In this document: positions 25,376 to 33,724 of the stretch, one piece after another | How positions within the stretch are numbered: position 1 is the first letter of the stretch | Layout: every line of letters begins with the position of its first letter | Source of the DNA: Roseateles puraquae | GTDB lineage: Bacteria; Pseudomonadota; Gammaproteobacteria; Burkholderiales; Burkholderiaceae_C | DNA: 64,000 nucleotides | Assembly (NCBI RefSeq): GCF_002205845.1 | Contig: NZ_NISI01000005.1 | Coordinates: forward strand, 310,001 to 374,000 | Direction of reading: 5' to 3' | Notes under the pieces: model-generated | What the model was told of the DNA's origin: nothing | Database searches by the model: none | The model's input: only the letters and a program-made list of their open reading frames with translations | Position numbers and translations under genes: made by a program

Positions 25376-26431
25376 TTATGCGCGCGGCGAGATTAGCCAT
25401 CCGATGACGGCCAGCGCTGCCGTGGTGCCGGCGGCGATGGCCAGGTTGGCGAGCAGGGGCAGGTCATCGGCCATGGCCAGCCAGCCACCACTGGCGACGG
25501 CCGTCGCCGCGAACAAGCCCACCGCGAGGCGGCGCTTGCCGGGCGGCGACGGCGGGTCGAAGCGGGGTTGGGCCAGGCGCTCGGCCGTGGGCATCGCTTG
25601 CAGCGCGACGCCCGGTGGCGCCCAGCCGGGGGACTTCACCAGCACGCGCAGCTTGTCGGCCCAGCGCGGTGTAGCCCGCATGCGCCGCCACAGTTCGGCA
25701 TACACCTGCCCGACGGCTGCCAACGGCCGCCAGCTGTGCAGCGGCTTGACCGTGCCGTAGACGCAGGGTTCGCGCTCTTCGGTGAAGGTGCCGAAGAGCC
25801 GGTCCCACAGCACGAGGATGGCGCCGTAGTTGCGGTCCAGGTAGGCCGGGTTCACGGCATGGTGCACCCGGTGGTTGGAGGGCGTGGAGACGATGCGGTC
25901 CAGCCAGCCCAGGCGGCCGATGTGCTCGGTGTGGATCCAGAACTGATAGAACAGCACCACCGTGCCCGCCAGCGCAAAGTGCGCGGTTGGCACCCCGGCC
26001 AGCGCCATGGGCAGGAAGAACGGCGCGCCCGTCACCGTGTAGAAGCTCTCCTGCCGCAGCGCGGTGCTCAGGTTGAAGTGCTCGCTTTGGTGATGCACCG
26101 CATGCGCGGCCCAGAGCAGGGCGCTTTCGTGGCTGGCGCGGTGCAGCCAGTAGTCGCAGAAGTCATAGAACACGATGCTGCCCGCCACACCGAGAGCGCC
26201 ATGCCAGAGGCCGGGCGAGACCAGGGCCAGGTGGCGGTGCACGCTGGCGTAGAGCCCGGTCTGGAACAGCGGCGTGACCACCGCCACCGCCTGGCTCAGC
26301 AGACCCTGGCTGAGGCTGCTGAGGGTGTCGGCCAGCCGGTAGGTCTGGTGCCCGCGCCACCAGCCCCAGGCCAGTTCGGCCACCAGGCACAGGCCGAACA
26401 GCGGCAGCGCGTAAAGCAGGACGTCATGCAT
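25376..26431 (-). CDS. Sterol desaturase/fatty acid hydroxylase superfamily membrane protein
   Basis: A 351-residue integral membrane enzyme. The di-iron histidine clusters of the superfamily are present: HRASH near 130, HAVHHQSEH near 145 and NHRVHH near 205, which bind the metal that activates oxygen. Membrane segments include LLYALPLFGLCLVAELAWGW at the N-terminus and two further pairs, plus C-terminal helices (VGLFAATAVASGGWLAM and LAIAAGTTAALAVIGWLI) that extend the usual core. It would hydroxylate or desaturate a lipid; the substrate is unknown. It follows the MipA-like gene by 21 bases on the same strand, so the two probably form an operon affecting the envelope. Confidence 0.88.
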   Translation of the reverse strand: MHDVLLYALPLFGLCLVAELAWGWWRGHQTYRLADTLSSLSQGLLSQAVAVVTPLFQTGLYASVHRHLALVSPGLWHGALGVAGSIVFYDFCDYWLHRASHESALLWAAHAVHHQSEHFNLSTALRQESFYTVTGAPFFLPMALAGVPTAHFALAGTVVLFYQFWIHTEHIGRLGWLDRIVSTPSNHRVHHAVNPAYLDRNYGAILVLWDRLFGTFTEEREPCVYGTVKPLHSWRPLAAVGQVYAELWRRMRATPRWADKLRVLVKSPGWAPPGVALQAMPTAERLAQPRFDPPSPPGKRRLAVGLFAATAVASGGWLAMADDLPLLANLAIAAGTTAALAVIGWLISPRA

Positions 26432-26452
26432 GCGGAAAACGGGCGTCTGGGC

Positions 26453-27277
26453 TCAGAAGCGATGCCAGACACTGATCAGGAAGCTGGGTTGGTCGTGGCT
26501 GTGGGCCAGCGGGGAGGCGGCGGCCTGGTCGACAAGGTGCGCATGCAGCCACTGGCCGTTGACGGTCCAGTCGGCGGAGAACTTGTGCTCGGCACTCACC
26601 GCCACGCTCCAGTCCTGCCAGCCGGCGTGCGGTCGGAACACCGGCAGGCCGCTGGCTTGGGACTCGCGCGGCCCGATGCCGAAGCTGCCGCGCAGGTGGG
26701 CGGCGTCGGCATAGGTGGCTGCCAGGCTGATGCCGATGAGGTCGGCGCCCACCGGGATGCCACTGGTGGCCCCGAGCTCCAGCTGATTGCCGTTGTGATG
26801 CCGCCCGCTCCCCCAGGACAAGCCTGACTGCAGCAGCAGCTCCGGCACCGGCTGGGCATTGGCGAAGAGCTGGGTGATGAGGCGCGAGCCCAGCCGGTCC
26901 ACGCCCGGTGGCGATTCGCGCCGCGAGCGGCCCGACTGCGGCCACAGCCGTGCGCCGAGTTGCCAGGCCTTGGCGCTGTCATGGCCGAGCAGCGCCGGGG
27001 CCAGGTTCCAGCCCAGGCCGGTGTCGGTGGCGGCGAACAGGCCGTCGGGCGATTCGTAGCTCAGCGCCGGCAGCAAGGCCTCGCGCTGGCGTGCACTGCC
27101 CGGCGCGCTGGGCCAGCCGCGCACCGACAGCCCGCCTTGCCAGGTGGCGGCTTCGGGCGGGTCGTCCAGCAGCAACAGGCTGCCGGCGGCGCGCGCCGCG
27201 TCGTGGCGTGCCAAGCCGGCGAGCGCCAGCAGCATCAGCGGCGCACTGCGCAACAAGGACAAGCGACGGCGGAACAT
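26453..27277 (-). CDS. MipA/OmpV-family outer-membrane protein
   Basis: About 274 residues from the ATG at 27277 (an alternative ATG lies at 27295). The N-terminus MFRRRLSLLRSAPLMLLALAG and an ARAAG cleavage region form a signal peptide. The mature part shows alternating polar and hydrophobic residues typical of a beta barrel, a GLSWGSGRHHNGNQLELGATSG segment, and a final phenylalanine (HRF), the outer-membrane insertion signal. MipA in E. coli scaffolds murein enzymes; OmpV-type members are porins or adhesins. The role here is open. It is the first gene of a probable two-gene unit with the fatty acid hydroxylase. Confidence 0.75.
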   Translation of the reverse strand: MFRRRLSLLRSAPLMLLALAGLARHDAARAAGSLLLLDDPPEAATWQGGLSVRGWPSAPGSARQREALLPALSYESPDGLFAATDTGLGWNLAPALLGHDSAKAWQLGARLWPQSGRSRRESPPGVDRLGSRLITQLFANAQPVPELLLQSGLSWGSGRHHNGNQLELGATSGIPVGADLIGISLAATYADAAHLRGSFGIGPRESQASGLPVFRPHAGWQDWSVAVSAEHKFSADWTVNGQWLHAHLVDQAAASPLAHSHDQPSFLISVWHRF

Positions 27278-27446
27278 GGGACGAGGCGCGGGCATGGCAG
27301 GCCCGTCACGCCGCCGGGGGCGTGGGCCGGGCGGCGCCACTGTAGGGGCCGTCGAAGGTTTGTCGATCCGGCAGGCGGCCCCGCACAGTGCGGCGTCAGG
27401 CTCGGGAAAGTCTGGCGCAAGGCGGGGTCGATGCGCACGGGCCGTT

Positions 27447-28214
27447 TCAGCCCACGGGTCCGCCCCGTTGCAGCGCGCGTGCGCTCAACCGCATCAGCGT
27501 CTCATGGCATTGCGCCAAGGTGGCGATGCAATCCAGGCCGGCGGTCTCGACCTCCGGCATCAGCGCCAGCCAGGCGCGCAGGCCTTCCAGCGTGACCTGG
27601 CTGCGCGAGGTGACCAGCCAGCCGTGCTCGCGCAACTGGCCGAGGTAAAGCCACGCCTGCCGCCGCGACAGGCCCGACAGCTGCCCGATCCAGCGCTGCG
27701 CCACCGGCAGCGCGATACGGTCGGCGCGCCGGGCCGCCTCATCCGGTGCTAGCGCCGTGGCGAGGGTGGCCATCACGCTCACCAGCCGCTGCAGGCCGTT
27801 GCCGGCCAGGCGCATGGAGATCTGCCCTTGCAGCCGGCTCGCAGTGGCGTTGTAGAGCTCGCCCGTCTGGCTGGCCAGGGGCGGGGCGTCTGCCGACTGC
27901 AGTTGCGCCAGCGGAATGTGGATGGTGGTCACGTCCACGAGGGCCGTCACGTCGTAGCGCGCGGCCAGCTTGCCCAGCGGCGATTCGCCGCCGATGACGT
28001 CACCCAGCCACAGTGCCGCCACCGCGACCCGCGTGCCCGGCGCCACCTGCGAGACGAGATACGCCGCACCCCGGCTGATGGCGACCCACTCGCCGAGCGG
28101 GCTGCCGGCCTTGATGATGCGCTGGCCGCGCCGGTAGGTGCGCACCTCGGCGCTGCTGAGCCAGCGGGTGTCGTGTTCGTCCAGGGGCGCGGCGGTGCGG
28201 CGGTTCTTCATCAA
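27447..28214 (-). CDS. Crp/Fnr-family transcription regulator
   Basis: A 255-residue protein with the Crp architecture. Residues about 15-135 are a cyclic nucleotide-binding-like beta roll (RTYRRGQRIIKAGSPLGEWVAISRGAAYLVS, then GDVIGGESPLG), a long dimer helix follows, and residues about 180-235 are a winged helix-turn-helix (WIGQLSGLSRRQAWLYLGQLREHGWL). There are no N-terminal cysteines for an Fe-S cluster, so it is not an oxygen sensor of the Fnr type. Its ligand is unknown. A 119-base spacer separates it from flgH upstream on the same strand, with a CCCTACAAG motif about 50 bases before the start, so it may have its own promoter. It could regulate the neighbouring mini-operon, which is an inference from position. 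Confidence 0.85.
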   Translation of the reverse strand: MMKNRRTAAPLDEHDTRWLSSAEVRTYRRGQRIIKAGSPLGEWVAISRGAAYLVSQVAPGTRVAVAALWLGDVIGGESPLGKLAARYDVTALVDVTTIHIPLAQLQSADAPPLASQTGELYNATASRLQGQISMRLAGNGLQRLVSVMATLATALAPDEAARRADRIALPVAQRWIGQLSGLSRRQAWLYLGQLREHGWLVTSRSQVTLEGLRAWLALMPEVETAGLDCIATLAQCHETLMRLSARALQRGGPVG

Positions 28215-28262
28215 CGACTTTCGGGTTCTTGTCGGCGCGGCTGGCGCGGGCCGCGGGTGCGG

Positions 28263-28271
28263 TCTTGTAGG
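28263..28271 (-). promoter_or_regulatory. CCCTACAAG motif upstream of the Crp/Fnr regulator
   Basis: On the minus strand the sequence is CCCTACAAG, about 50 bases before the regulator's start codon and identical to the motif at 6795-6803. Confidence 0.3.
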
Positions 28272-28333
28272 GCGTTAGCGGGCCGCGTGGTCGGCGGATG
28301 AACGCCGGCCCGCGCCGTGTAAAGCACTTGACG

Positions 28334-29032
28334 TCACCAGATGGACAGGCTGCGCGCCAGCACGCGCTGCAGCCAACTGCGGGAGGCGGCGTCTGACACA
28401 TCGCCCTGGGCGACGCTCTCGAGGTTGGCATTCACCACGTCGGCCGAGGCCACCACATTGCCGGGCCCGATGTCGCGCGGGTTGACGATGCCGGAGAAGC
28501 GCAGCGTGCTGACGCCACCGTTCAGGCCCATGCTGCGTTCGCCGGCCACCAGCAGGTGACCGTTGGGCAGCACATTGATGACGGTGACCGCCAACTGGGC
28601 GTTGAAGCTGCTGCTGGTTTCGGCATTGCCGGCGCCCCTGAAGCTGTCGCTGCCCGAGGCGCTGGCGTCGATGTTGATCAGCTTGGCCAGGGCCGTGCCG
28701 GCTTTGGCGCCGCCCGGGCCCTTGGAGGCGAGCTTGCTGTCGCGGCTGGTGTCGGCGCTGTGCTTCTGGGCGGCGCGCAGGGTCTCGGCGATGTCCACCT
28801 TGAGGGTGTCGCCCAGCGCGCGGGGCCGGCGCTCCGCCGAGAAGAGTGTGGCCGTGCCCATGTGGGCCTGGTAGATGGCGCCGTTGCGCGGCTGCTCCAG
28901 GAACATCGGCGCCGGCTGGGCGGCGGCCGTGACCGGCAACGTGACCAGGCTCGGCGGCGCGGACGCGCAGGCAGCCAGCATCAGGCAAGCGGCCAGCGCG
29001 AGGCGGCCCGGCAGGGAAGGCGGGAGGGTCAT
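28334..29032 (-). CDS. flgH: FlgH-family flagellar L-ring protein, orphan copy
   Basis: A 232-residue outer-membrane lipoprotein: hydrophobic signal and LAACAS lipobox. Family marks in order are IYQAHMGTATLFSAERRPRALGD, the VDIAE segment with conserved spacing, an FNAQLAVTVINVLPNGHLLVAGE block and SGIVNPRDI. In flagella FlgH forms the L ring that lets the rod pass through the outer membrane, next to flgG and flgI. None of those genes is present here; instead it ends a four-gene run of unknown small proteins. Its length is normal and nothing looks broken. Either an orphan flagellar gene or a paralog reused as an outer-membrane ring for something else. Confidence 0.85.
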   Translation of the reverse strand: MTLPPSLPGRLALAACLMLAACASAPPSLVTLPVTAAAQPAPMFLEQPRNGAIYQAHMGTATLFSAERRPRALGDTLKVDIAETLRAAQKHSADTSRDSKLASKGPGGAKAGTALAKLINIDASASGSDSFRGAGNAETSSSFNAQLAVTVINVLPNGHLLVAGERSMGLNGGVSTLRFSGIVNPRDIGPGNVVASADVVNANLESVAQGDVSDAASRSWLQRVLARSLSIW

Positions 29033-29057
29033 GGCAGGGGCTCCAGAAAACGGGGCT

Positions 29058-29594
29058 TCAGGTCTCGAAGCCGGTGATCAGCGCCTTCACGACGGGCGCG
29101 ATCTTCTTGCGGGTGCTGGCCCAGCGGGCCAGGCTGTCGTCACCGGCGTAGGCGCTGGTGGCCATGAGCTGGCCGTCGGCGCGGTGCAGGCTCAGGGCCG
29201 CACTGCTCAGATAGGGGCGGTGCCCCTGGCCGAGCGGCGGCACGCCCCACGCGATGCTGCCGACATAACGCAGCCAGTAGACGCAGCTGCGCGGGCCGGT
29301 GCCGGCGTCGTAGACGCGGCTGTCCACGCCCTGGGTCTTGAGCTCGGCCTGCAGCGCCGGTACCAGTTCGTCCAGGGGCAGCTCGCGGTTGTACTCCACG
29401 CAGACCGAGGCCATGGGGGCGTCGCCGTGGTGCACGGTGTTCACAGGGCGCGGCGGCTGGGCCGCCATGGCGGCGTTGCCGCCGTACTTGATGGCCTCCC
29501 AGGCCGCCATCGGCGCCATCGGGCTCAGCAACGAGCAGCCCGTGAGCGGCGCGAGCAACAGCAGGGCGGCGATGCGCAGGGGAGGATGCGGCAT
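29058..29594 (-). CDS. Unknown lipoprotein in the flgH mini-operon
   Basis: A 178-residue predicted lipoprotein with a clear signal (LRIAALLLLAPLTGC) and Cys at about residue 20. The mature part has two further cysteines (VCVEY and RSCVYWLRYVG) that could form a disulfide, and a central repeat-free alpha/beta pattern with a C-terminal helix rich in lysine (RKKIAPVVKALITGF). I recognise no specific family, although the layout resembles small periplasmic lipoproteins that accompany envelope rings. It starts nine bases after the end of the 107-residue gene with an AGGT ribosome-binding site and is followed 25 bases later by flgH. Confidence 0.7.
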   Translation of the reverse strand: MPHPPLRIAALLLLAPLTGCSLLSPMAPMAAWEAIKYGGNAAMAAQPPRPVNTVHHGDAPMASVCVEYNRELPLDELVPALQAELKTQGVDSRVYDAGTGPRSCVYWLRYVGSIAWGVPPLGQGHRPYLSSAALSLHRADGQLMATSAYAGDDSLARWASTRKKIAPVVKALITGFET

Positions 29595-29603
29595 GGCCAG
29601 ACC

Positions 29604-29927
29604 TCACAGCAGCGTGCCGACCACGGCCGCGCCGACCACACCGGCGAGCACGCCGTGCTCCAGCACCTCGCCGGCCACGTCAGCCGTGGCCTGTGCGGCA
29701 TCGCTGACCAGCTGCACCCCTTGCTGCCCCAGCGACATGGCCGAGTGGGCCAGTTGCAGTGCCGACGCCGCGGCGGGGCAGCTGAAGCTGACGACGACGC
29801 CCGCGTGAAGGTTCTTGCTGTTGAGCCGCGCCTCGCAGGTGCTGCGCGCCGGTGCCGGCGCGCCGGTGGTGCGGCCGGGGCGCGAGGCCTCGGTCGCCGT
29901 GCGGCATTGCAGGCCCACCGAAGTCAT
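29604..29927 (-). CDS. Unknown small protein in the flgH mini-operon
   Basis: A 107-residue protein starting two bases after the stop of the preceding 50-residue gene, with GGGAG seven bases before the ATG. There is no N-terminal signal. The N-terminal half contains three cysteines and basic residues. The second half is alanine/valine-rich, with an amphipathic SLGQQGVQLVSDAAQATADVA stretch and a hydrophobic glycine-rich tail (VLAGVVGAAVVGTLL) that could insert in a membrane. No family recognised. The tight spacing to both neighbours supports a genuine gene in one transcript with the lipoprotein and flgH. Confidence 0.6.
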   Translation of the reverse strand: MTSVGLQCRTATEASRPGRTTGAPAPARSTCEARLNSKNLHAGVVVSFSCPAAASALQLAHSAMSLGQQGVQLVSDAAQATADVAGEVLEHGVLAGVVGAAVVGTLL

Positions 29928-29929
29928 GC

Positions 29930-30082
29930 TCAGCTCCCGCTGGTCGGCGTGGGCGACGTGCCCGCGGCCTGGGCGGTCTTGAGCAGCTGCGAGAAGTCAC
30001 CCGCGGCGGCAGCCGGGGCGGGCTTGCCTGCAGGCGGCGCGGCGGGGGTGGCCGGGGTGGCAGGCAGGGGCTTGATGTGCAT
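29930..30082 (-). CDS. 50-residue proline/alanine-rich peptide, first gene of the flgH mini-operon
   Basis: The ATG at 30082 has AGGAG seven bases upstream. The product is only 50 residues, almost half of them proline or alanine (LPATPATPAAPPAGKPAPAA), with a short helical piece GDFSQLLKTAQAAG and a TSPTPTSGS tail. It has no signal peptide or membrane segment and looks disordered. Its role may be a linker, a chaperone-binding or secreted peptide, or simply a translated leader. It is the first cistron before the 107-residue gene, the lipoprotein and flgH. Confidence 0.5.
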   Translation of the reverse strand: MHIKPLPATPATPAAPPAGKPAPAAAAGDFSQLLKTAQAAGTSPTPTSGS

Positions 30083-30175
30083 GGCAGAACTCCTGAAGTG
30101 GTGAGGAAATTCTTGGCCTGCCCCGGGTGCCTCGGTCGGGCGATGACGGCGTCTCGCGCCGGCTTGACGGCGCCC

Positions 30176-30195
30176 TGGGTGAAGTACTTCACCCA
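30176..30195. promoter_or_regulatory. Perfect 20-bp palindrome upstream of the flgH mini-operon
   Basis: TGGGTGAAGTACTTCACCCA is a perfect 20-bp dyad with no loop. It is 14 bases after the kup stop and 93 bases before the start of the 50-residue gene, all on the minus strand. No T run follows, so it is a poor terminator, and the symmetry fits a dimeric repressor or activator site. Confidence 0.5.
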
Positions 30196-30209
30196 AGGCC
30201 GCCTGGCGT

Positions 30210-32087
30210 CTAGATCTGCACCCGCGTGCCCAGTTCCACCACCGCGTTGTCCGGCAGCCGGAAGAACTTCGCCACGCCGCTGGAGTTGCGGCTCAACGCG
30301 GCGAAGAGTCGCTCGCGCCAGCTCGCCATGCCACCGCCCGGCGTCGAGACGACCGTCTCGCGGCTCAGGAAGTAGCTGGTGTCGAAGGGCTCGACCACCA
30401 GGCCCAGCGGCGCACATTGTGCGAGCGCGGCGGGCACGTCGGGCTCCTCCATGAAGCCGTAGTGCACCTGCACCCGCCAGAAGCCCGGTGCCAGGGGCTG
30501 CACCTGCACGCGCTCGGCCGGGTCGACCGTCGGACGGTCGTGGAAGGCCACGTTCAGCACGATGTTGGTCTCGTGCAGCACCTGGTTGTGCTTGAGGTTG
30601 TGCAGCAGCGCCTGAGGCACCAGCGTCGGGTCGGCCACCGCGTAGACCGCGGTGCGCCTGGCGCGATGCGCACCGCCCAGGGCGAGGCTGTCGATGAAGG
30701 GCTCCAGTTCCAGCCCATCACTGCGCAGGCTGGCCATCAGCAGCTTGCGGCCGCGTGCCCAGGTGCTCATCAGGATGAAAAGCAGCAGGCCGAGCGCGAG
30801 CGGGAACCAGCCGCCGTCCAGGAACTTGATCGCGCAGCCGGCCACGAGCAGCGCATCCACCGACAGGAAGAACACAGTCGCGCCGATGGCGACCGGCGCC
30901 GGCAGCCGCCAGCCGTCACGGATGACGAAATAGGTCAGCACGGTGGTGATGAGCATGGTCAGCGTCACCGCGATGCCGTAGGCGCCGGCCAGGGCCGAAG
31001 AACTGCCGAAGGCCAGCACTGCGCCCAGCACGCCGGCCAGCAGCGCCCAGTTGACGGCCGGCACGTAGATCTGGCCGGACTCGCTGGCCGAGGTGTGGCG
31101 CAACGTCAGGCGCGGCAGAAAGCCCAGCAGGATGGCCTGCTTGGTCATGGAGTAGGCGCCGGAGATGACGGCTTGAGAGGCGATCACCGCCGCCAGCGCG
31201 GCCAGCACCACCATGGGCAGCACCAGCGGCGCCGGGAACAGGCGGAAGAACGGGTTCTCGATGGCCGTCGGGTCGCCCATCAGCAGTGCGCCCTGGCCCA
31301 GGTAGTTGAGCGCCAGCGCCGGGAAGACGAGCCCCGTCCAGGCCAGGCGGATGGGCTTGACACCGAAGTGGCCCATGTCGGCATACAGCGCTTCGGCCCC
31401 GGTCAACGCCAGCACGATGGCCCCGACCGCCGCGAACAGATGCCAGCCGCGCTCGCTCATGAAGGCCCAGGCCTGCAGCGGGTTCAAGGCAGCCAGGATC
31501 TGCGGCTGCTGCACGATGTGGACCGCGCCGATGGCGGCCAGCACGCCGAACCACAGCACGATGATGGGTCCGAACACCTTGCCCACCGCGGCCGTGCCGA
31601 AGCGTTGCACGAGGAACAGCGCCACCAGGATGGCCACGGAGATCGGCAGCACGAAGGGCTTGAGCGTGGGCGTGACCACCTCCAGGCCTTCGATGGCGCC
31701 CATGACCGAGATGGCGGGCGTGATGACGCTGTCGCCATAGAACAGCGTGGCACCGAACAGGCCGAGCAGCAGCAGTCCCTCGCGCAGCCGCTTGCGTTGC
31801 CCCACCGCGTGCGCGGCCAGCGCCGTCAGCGCCAGCGCGCCGCCCTCGCCGCGGTTGTCAGCCCGCAGGATGAGCACCACGTACTTCAGCGTGACCACCA
31901 GCATCAGCGCCCAGACGATGACCGAGGTGGCCCCAATCAGGTTGCGCTCGTTCAGCGCCACACCGGTGGCCGGCAGAAACACTTCCTTGAGGGTGTAGAG
32001 CGGGCTGGTGCCGATGTCCCCATAGACGACCCCGATGGCGCCCAGGGTCAAGGCCGCGAGGCCGGTGCGTTGACTGTCGTGGCTCAT
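30210..32087 (-). CDS. kup: Kup potassium uptake protein
   Basis: From the ATG at 32087, with AGGAG ten bases upstream, the protein has 625 residues, the normal Kup length. The diagnostic [19 protein letters not shown] stretch is near residue 25, and about 12 membrane segments follow, including [20 protein letters not shown] and [20 protein letters not shown] cytoplasmic C-terminal domain of about 150 residues closes it. Kup is a proton-coupled K+ importer of the inner membrane, used for growth at low pH or in hyperosmotic conditions. It stands alone, with an unexplained 404-base region before it. Confidence 0.95.
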   Translation of the reverse strand: MSHDSQRTGLAALTLGAIGVVYGDIGTSPLYTLKEVFLPATGVALNERNLIGATSVIVWALMLVVTLKYVVLILRADNRGEGGALALTALAAHAVGQRKRLREGLLLLGLFGATLFYGDSVITPAISVMGAIEGLEVVTPTLKPFVLPISVAILVALFLVQRFGTAAVGKVFGPIIVLWFGVLAAIGAVHIVQQPQILAALNPLQAWAFMSERGWHLFAAVGAIVLALTGAEALYADMGHFGVKPIRLAWTGLVFPALALNYLGQGALLMGDPTAIENPFFRLFPAPLVLPMVVLAALAAVIASQAVISGAYSMTKQAILLGFLPRLTLRHTSASESGQIYVPAVNWALLAGVLGAVLAFGSSSALAGAYGIAVTLTMLITTVLTYFVIRDGWRLPAPVAIGATVFFLSVDALLVAGCAIKFLDGGWFPLALGLLLFILMSTWARGRKLLMASLRSDGLELEPFIDSLALGGAHRARRTAVYAVADPTLVPQALLHNLKHNQVLHETNIVLNVAFHDRPTVDPAERVQVQPLAPGFWRVQVHYGFMEEPDVPAALAQCAPLGLVVEPFDTSYFLSRETVVSTPGGGMASWRERLFAALSRNSSGVAKFFRLPDNAVVELGTRVQI

Positions 32088-32491
32088 GAAAAGCAACTCC
32101 TGCGAGGGGGCCGAGTGTCCGCGCGCCAGCGCAAGGAACGCATAAGGATTCCCTGACAGGCTGACGGGAAGCCGTCTGAGCAGGACTTGTGGGTGAGCTT
32201 GCTCAGCGCATTGGCCCGCGGCATGGCGGCTGGCGGGTGCAGCCGCGGCAGCGTCTGGCCGCATACGGGTTGCCGATGGCAGCGGTGGCTCCGGTGCCGC
32301 TGGTGCGCGTGCCGTGAAGCCCAGGGGGGGGGCGACGCGTGCTTTCCGCCGACCAATACGTCCTGAGGTTGCCGAACCTGGCTTGAGGCAATTCCGGATT
32401 GGTGGAATTCCAGACCCTTGATGTACTGCGGCGCACCTTTCGTATCACCCGGCCCCGACGCTGCCTCTGGCACCACCTCTTGCACCACCTC
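32088..32491. other. 404-base intergenic region between kup and the DUF2306 gene
   Basis: It holds the kup ribosome-binding site (AGGAG near 32101) and presumably two divergent promoters. There is a run of eight or more G residues near 32322-32331. The part at about 32350-32450 reads on the minus strand as a short open stretch ([16 protein letters not shown]) with lower GC than its surroundings; I recognise no gene in it. I see no RNA gene. Confidence 0.4.
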
Positions 32492-33136
32492 ATGCCCGCC
32501 GAATCTGCTCCCCTCACTTCCGCGCACCGCGCTCCGTCGTCCGTGAACGGCAAGAGGGTCCTCTGGTCGCTGCTGGCCGTGGCCACCCTGTGGGTGGTCT
32601 TCTCCAACGAGGTGCTGCTGCTGATCGACTACCCGCTCTTTCGCGAGTACCGCCAGCTCATGATCCAGGACCGCGCGCTGCTGATTCCGCATGCGGTCTT
32701 TGGCTGCGTGGCTTTCTTTACCGGGCCGCTGCAGTTTTCGTCCCGCCTGCGCCAGCGCCGCCCCGGCCTGCATCGGCTGATGGGCCGCAGCTACGTGATC
32801 GCTGTCTACGCAGCGGCGCTCACCGCATTCGCAATCGGCTGGGATCGACCGCTGCTGCCGGCCACGCTGGCCCAGGGCCTGACCTGGATCGTCGTCACGA
32901 CGGCTGCGTGGGTGCTGGCCCGCAATGGCCAGATCGCGGCGCACCGGCAGTGGGTGGCACGCTCCTATGCTGTCACGTTCACCTTCGTCAGCCTGCGCAT
33001 TCCGTCGGTCTGGCCGGCCTACTGGAACCTGCCGGAGGCGTCGAGCGTGTATGTGATCACGGCCACCACGCTGGCGTCGGTGCTGGTCGCCGACCTGGTC
33101 ATGCACTGGCGCGAACTGCGCGGGCGCCGGGGGTGA
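32492..33136 (+). CDS. DUF2306-type membrane protein
   Basis: From the ATG at 32492 the protein has 214 residues with about five membrane segments, starting KRVLWSLLAVATLWVVFSNEVLLL. The order is that of the DUF2306 family: an ALLIPHAVFGCVAFFTGPLQF helix with a conserved histidine, an RRPGLHRLMGRSYVIAVYA loop-helix, and a QWVARSYAVTFTFVSLR segment. Conserved histidines and arginines in these loops suggest a redox or heme/quinone-related inner-membrane role, but the family has no assigned function. It stands alone ahead of the opposite-strand tRNA-Arg. Confidence 0.75.
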   Translation: MPAESAPLTSAHRAPSSVNGKRVLWSLLAVATLWVVFSNEVLLLIDYPLFREYRQLMIQDRALLIPHAVFGCVAFFTGPLQFSSRLRQRRPGLHRLMGRSYVIAVYAAALTAFAIGWDRPLLPATLAQGLTWIVVTTAAWVLARNGQIAAHRQWVARSYAVTFTFVSLRIPSVWPAYWNLPEASSVYVITATTLASVLVADLVMHWRELRGRRG

Positions 33137-33148
33137 GCACCCGGCTGG

Positions 33149-33220
33149 TCCCTCCGACAGGAATCGAACCTGTATTTGCCGCTTAGGAGGCGGCCGTTCT
33201 ATCCATTGAACTACGGAGAG
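33149..33220 (-). tRNA. tRNA-Arg (anticodon CCT)
   Basis: On the minus strand all arms fold: acceptor CTCTCCG with CGGAGGG (one G-T wobble), D arm GTTC/GAAC, anticodon stem GCCGC/GCGGC around loop CTCCTAA, and T arm ACAGG-TTCGATT-CCTGT, with discriminator A. CCA is not encoded. It reads the AGG codon, which is rare in a genome of this GC content. No integrase or attachment duplication is seen next to it. Confidence 0.93.
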
Positions 33221-33293
33221 CACCGCAGGCGTGGGAGGCACGCCGTGTGAGCGGCGCGGATTCTCGCACGGGCTCTGCGGGCTCGCCGCGGGC

Positions 33294-33635
33294 TCAGAAC
33301 TGGGCGATCAGGTGGGGCTGGCCGGCGACCAGCGTCAGCAGGCGGCGGGGCTGGTACAGGGTGCCGCCGCGGGTGGCGCGGGCGATGGCGGCCTGGGCGG
33401 CGTGCAGCAGCGCCGGCAGGCGAGGGCGCTCGCCACGGCATTGCGAGCGAGGGATGACGAGGGACAGTTCCACGCTGGACTGCTGGGCGTCGGCGACTTC
33501 GAGCTGCGCGTTCACGACGACGGTGTGCGGGGTGCTGAGCGCCACGTCCAGGTCGGCGTCGACATGCTGGTCATCGGCCACCGGCAGGGGGCGGGCGGTG
33601 AGGAGGGAGGGGGCTGCGTACAACATGACCGGCAT
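33294..33635 (-). CDS. Unknown 113-residue protein
   Basis: A 113-residue protein from the ATG at 33635 (a second ATG is three codons later). It is soluble, with no signal sequence. The pattern is of alternating beta strands early (DADLDVALSTPHTVVVNAQLEVAD, VELSLVIPRS) and a helix later (LLHAAQAAIARATRGG). A CCTACAGG motif stands about 50 bases upstream at 33682-33690. I know of no family; the codon usage and absence of a better frame make it a plausible real gene. It lies between the tRNA-Arg and another small unknown gene transcribed in the same direction. Confidence 0.5.
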   Translation of the reverse strand: MPVMLYAAPSLLTARPLPVADDQHVDADLDVALSTPHTVVVNAQLEVADAQQSSVELSLVIPRSQCRGERPRLPALLHAAQAAIARATRGGTLYQPRRLLTLVAGQPHLIAQF

Positions 33636-33681
33636 CGTCGTTGCGCTGTGTGACAGTCGTTGTGGGGCAGGTCGCAGCGCG

Positions 33682-33690
33682 CCTGTAGGA
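33682..33690 (-). promoter_or_regulatory. TCCTACAGG motif upstream of the 113-residue gene
   Basis: On the minus strand TCCTACAGG lies about 50 bases before the start at 33635. It differs from CCCTACAAG at the first and eighth positions. Confidence 0.25.
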
Positions 33691-33724
33691 CGAGACCGAT
33701 GTCACGAGGGGCGCGGCTGGGTGC

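Noticed and set aside
28329..28336. TGACGTCA palindrome at the end of flgH
   Set aside because: It overlaps the stop codon and an 8-base dyad is expected by chance several times in a window of this length.
30083..30175. FliA (sigma-28) promoter before the flgH mini-operon
   Set aside because: A TCAAG...GCCGTCAT pair occurs, but the gap is about two bases shorter than the sigma-28 spacing and the -10 differs at key positions.
32340..32460. Gene remnant on the minus strand upstream of kup
   Set aside because: Only a short open stretch with lower GC; no family is recognisable and there is no start or ribosome-binding site.
33100..33300. tRNA-Arg as a genomic island attachment site
   Set aside because: No integrase gene, direct repeat of the tRNA end or composition change is visible in the flanks.
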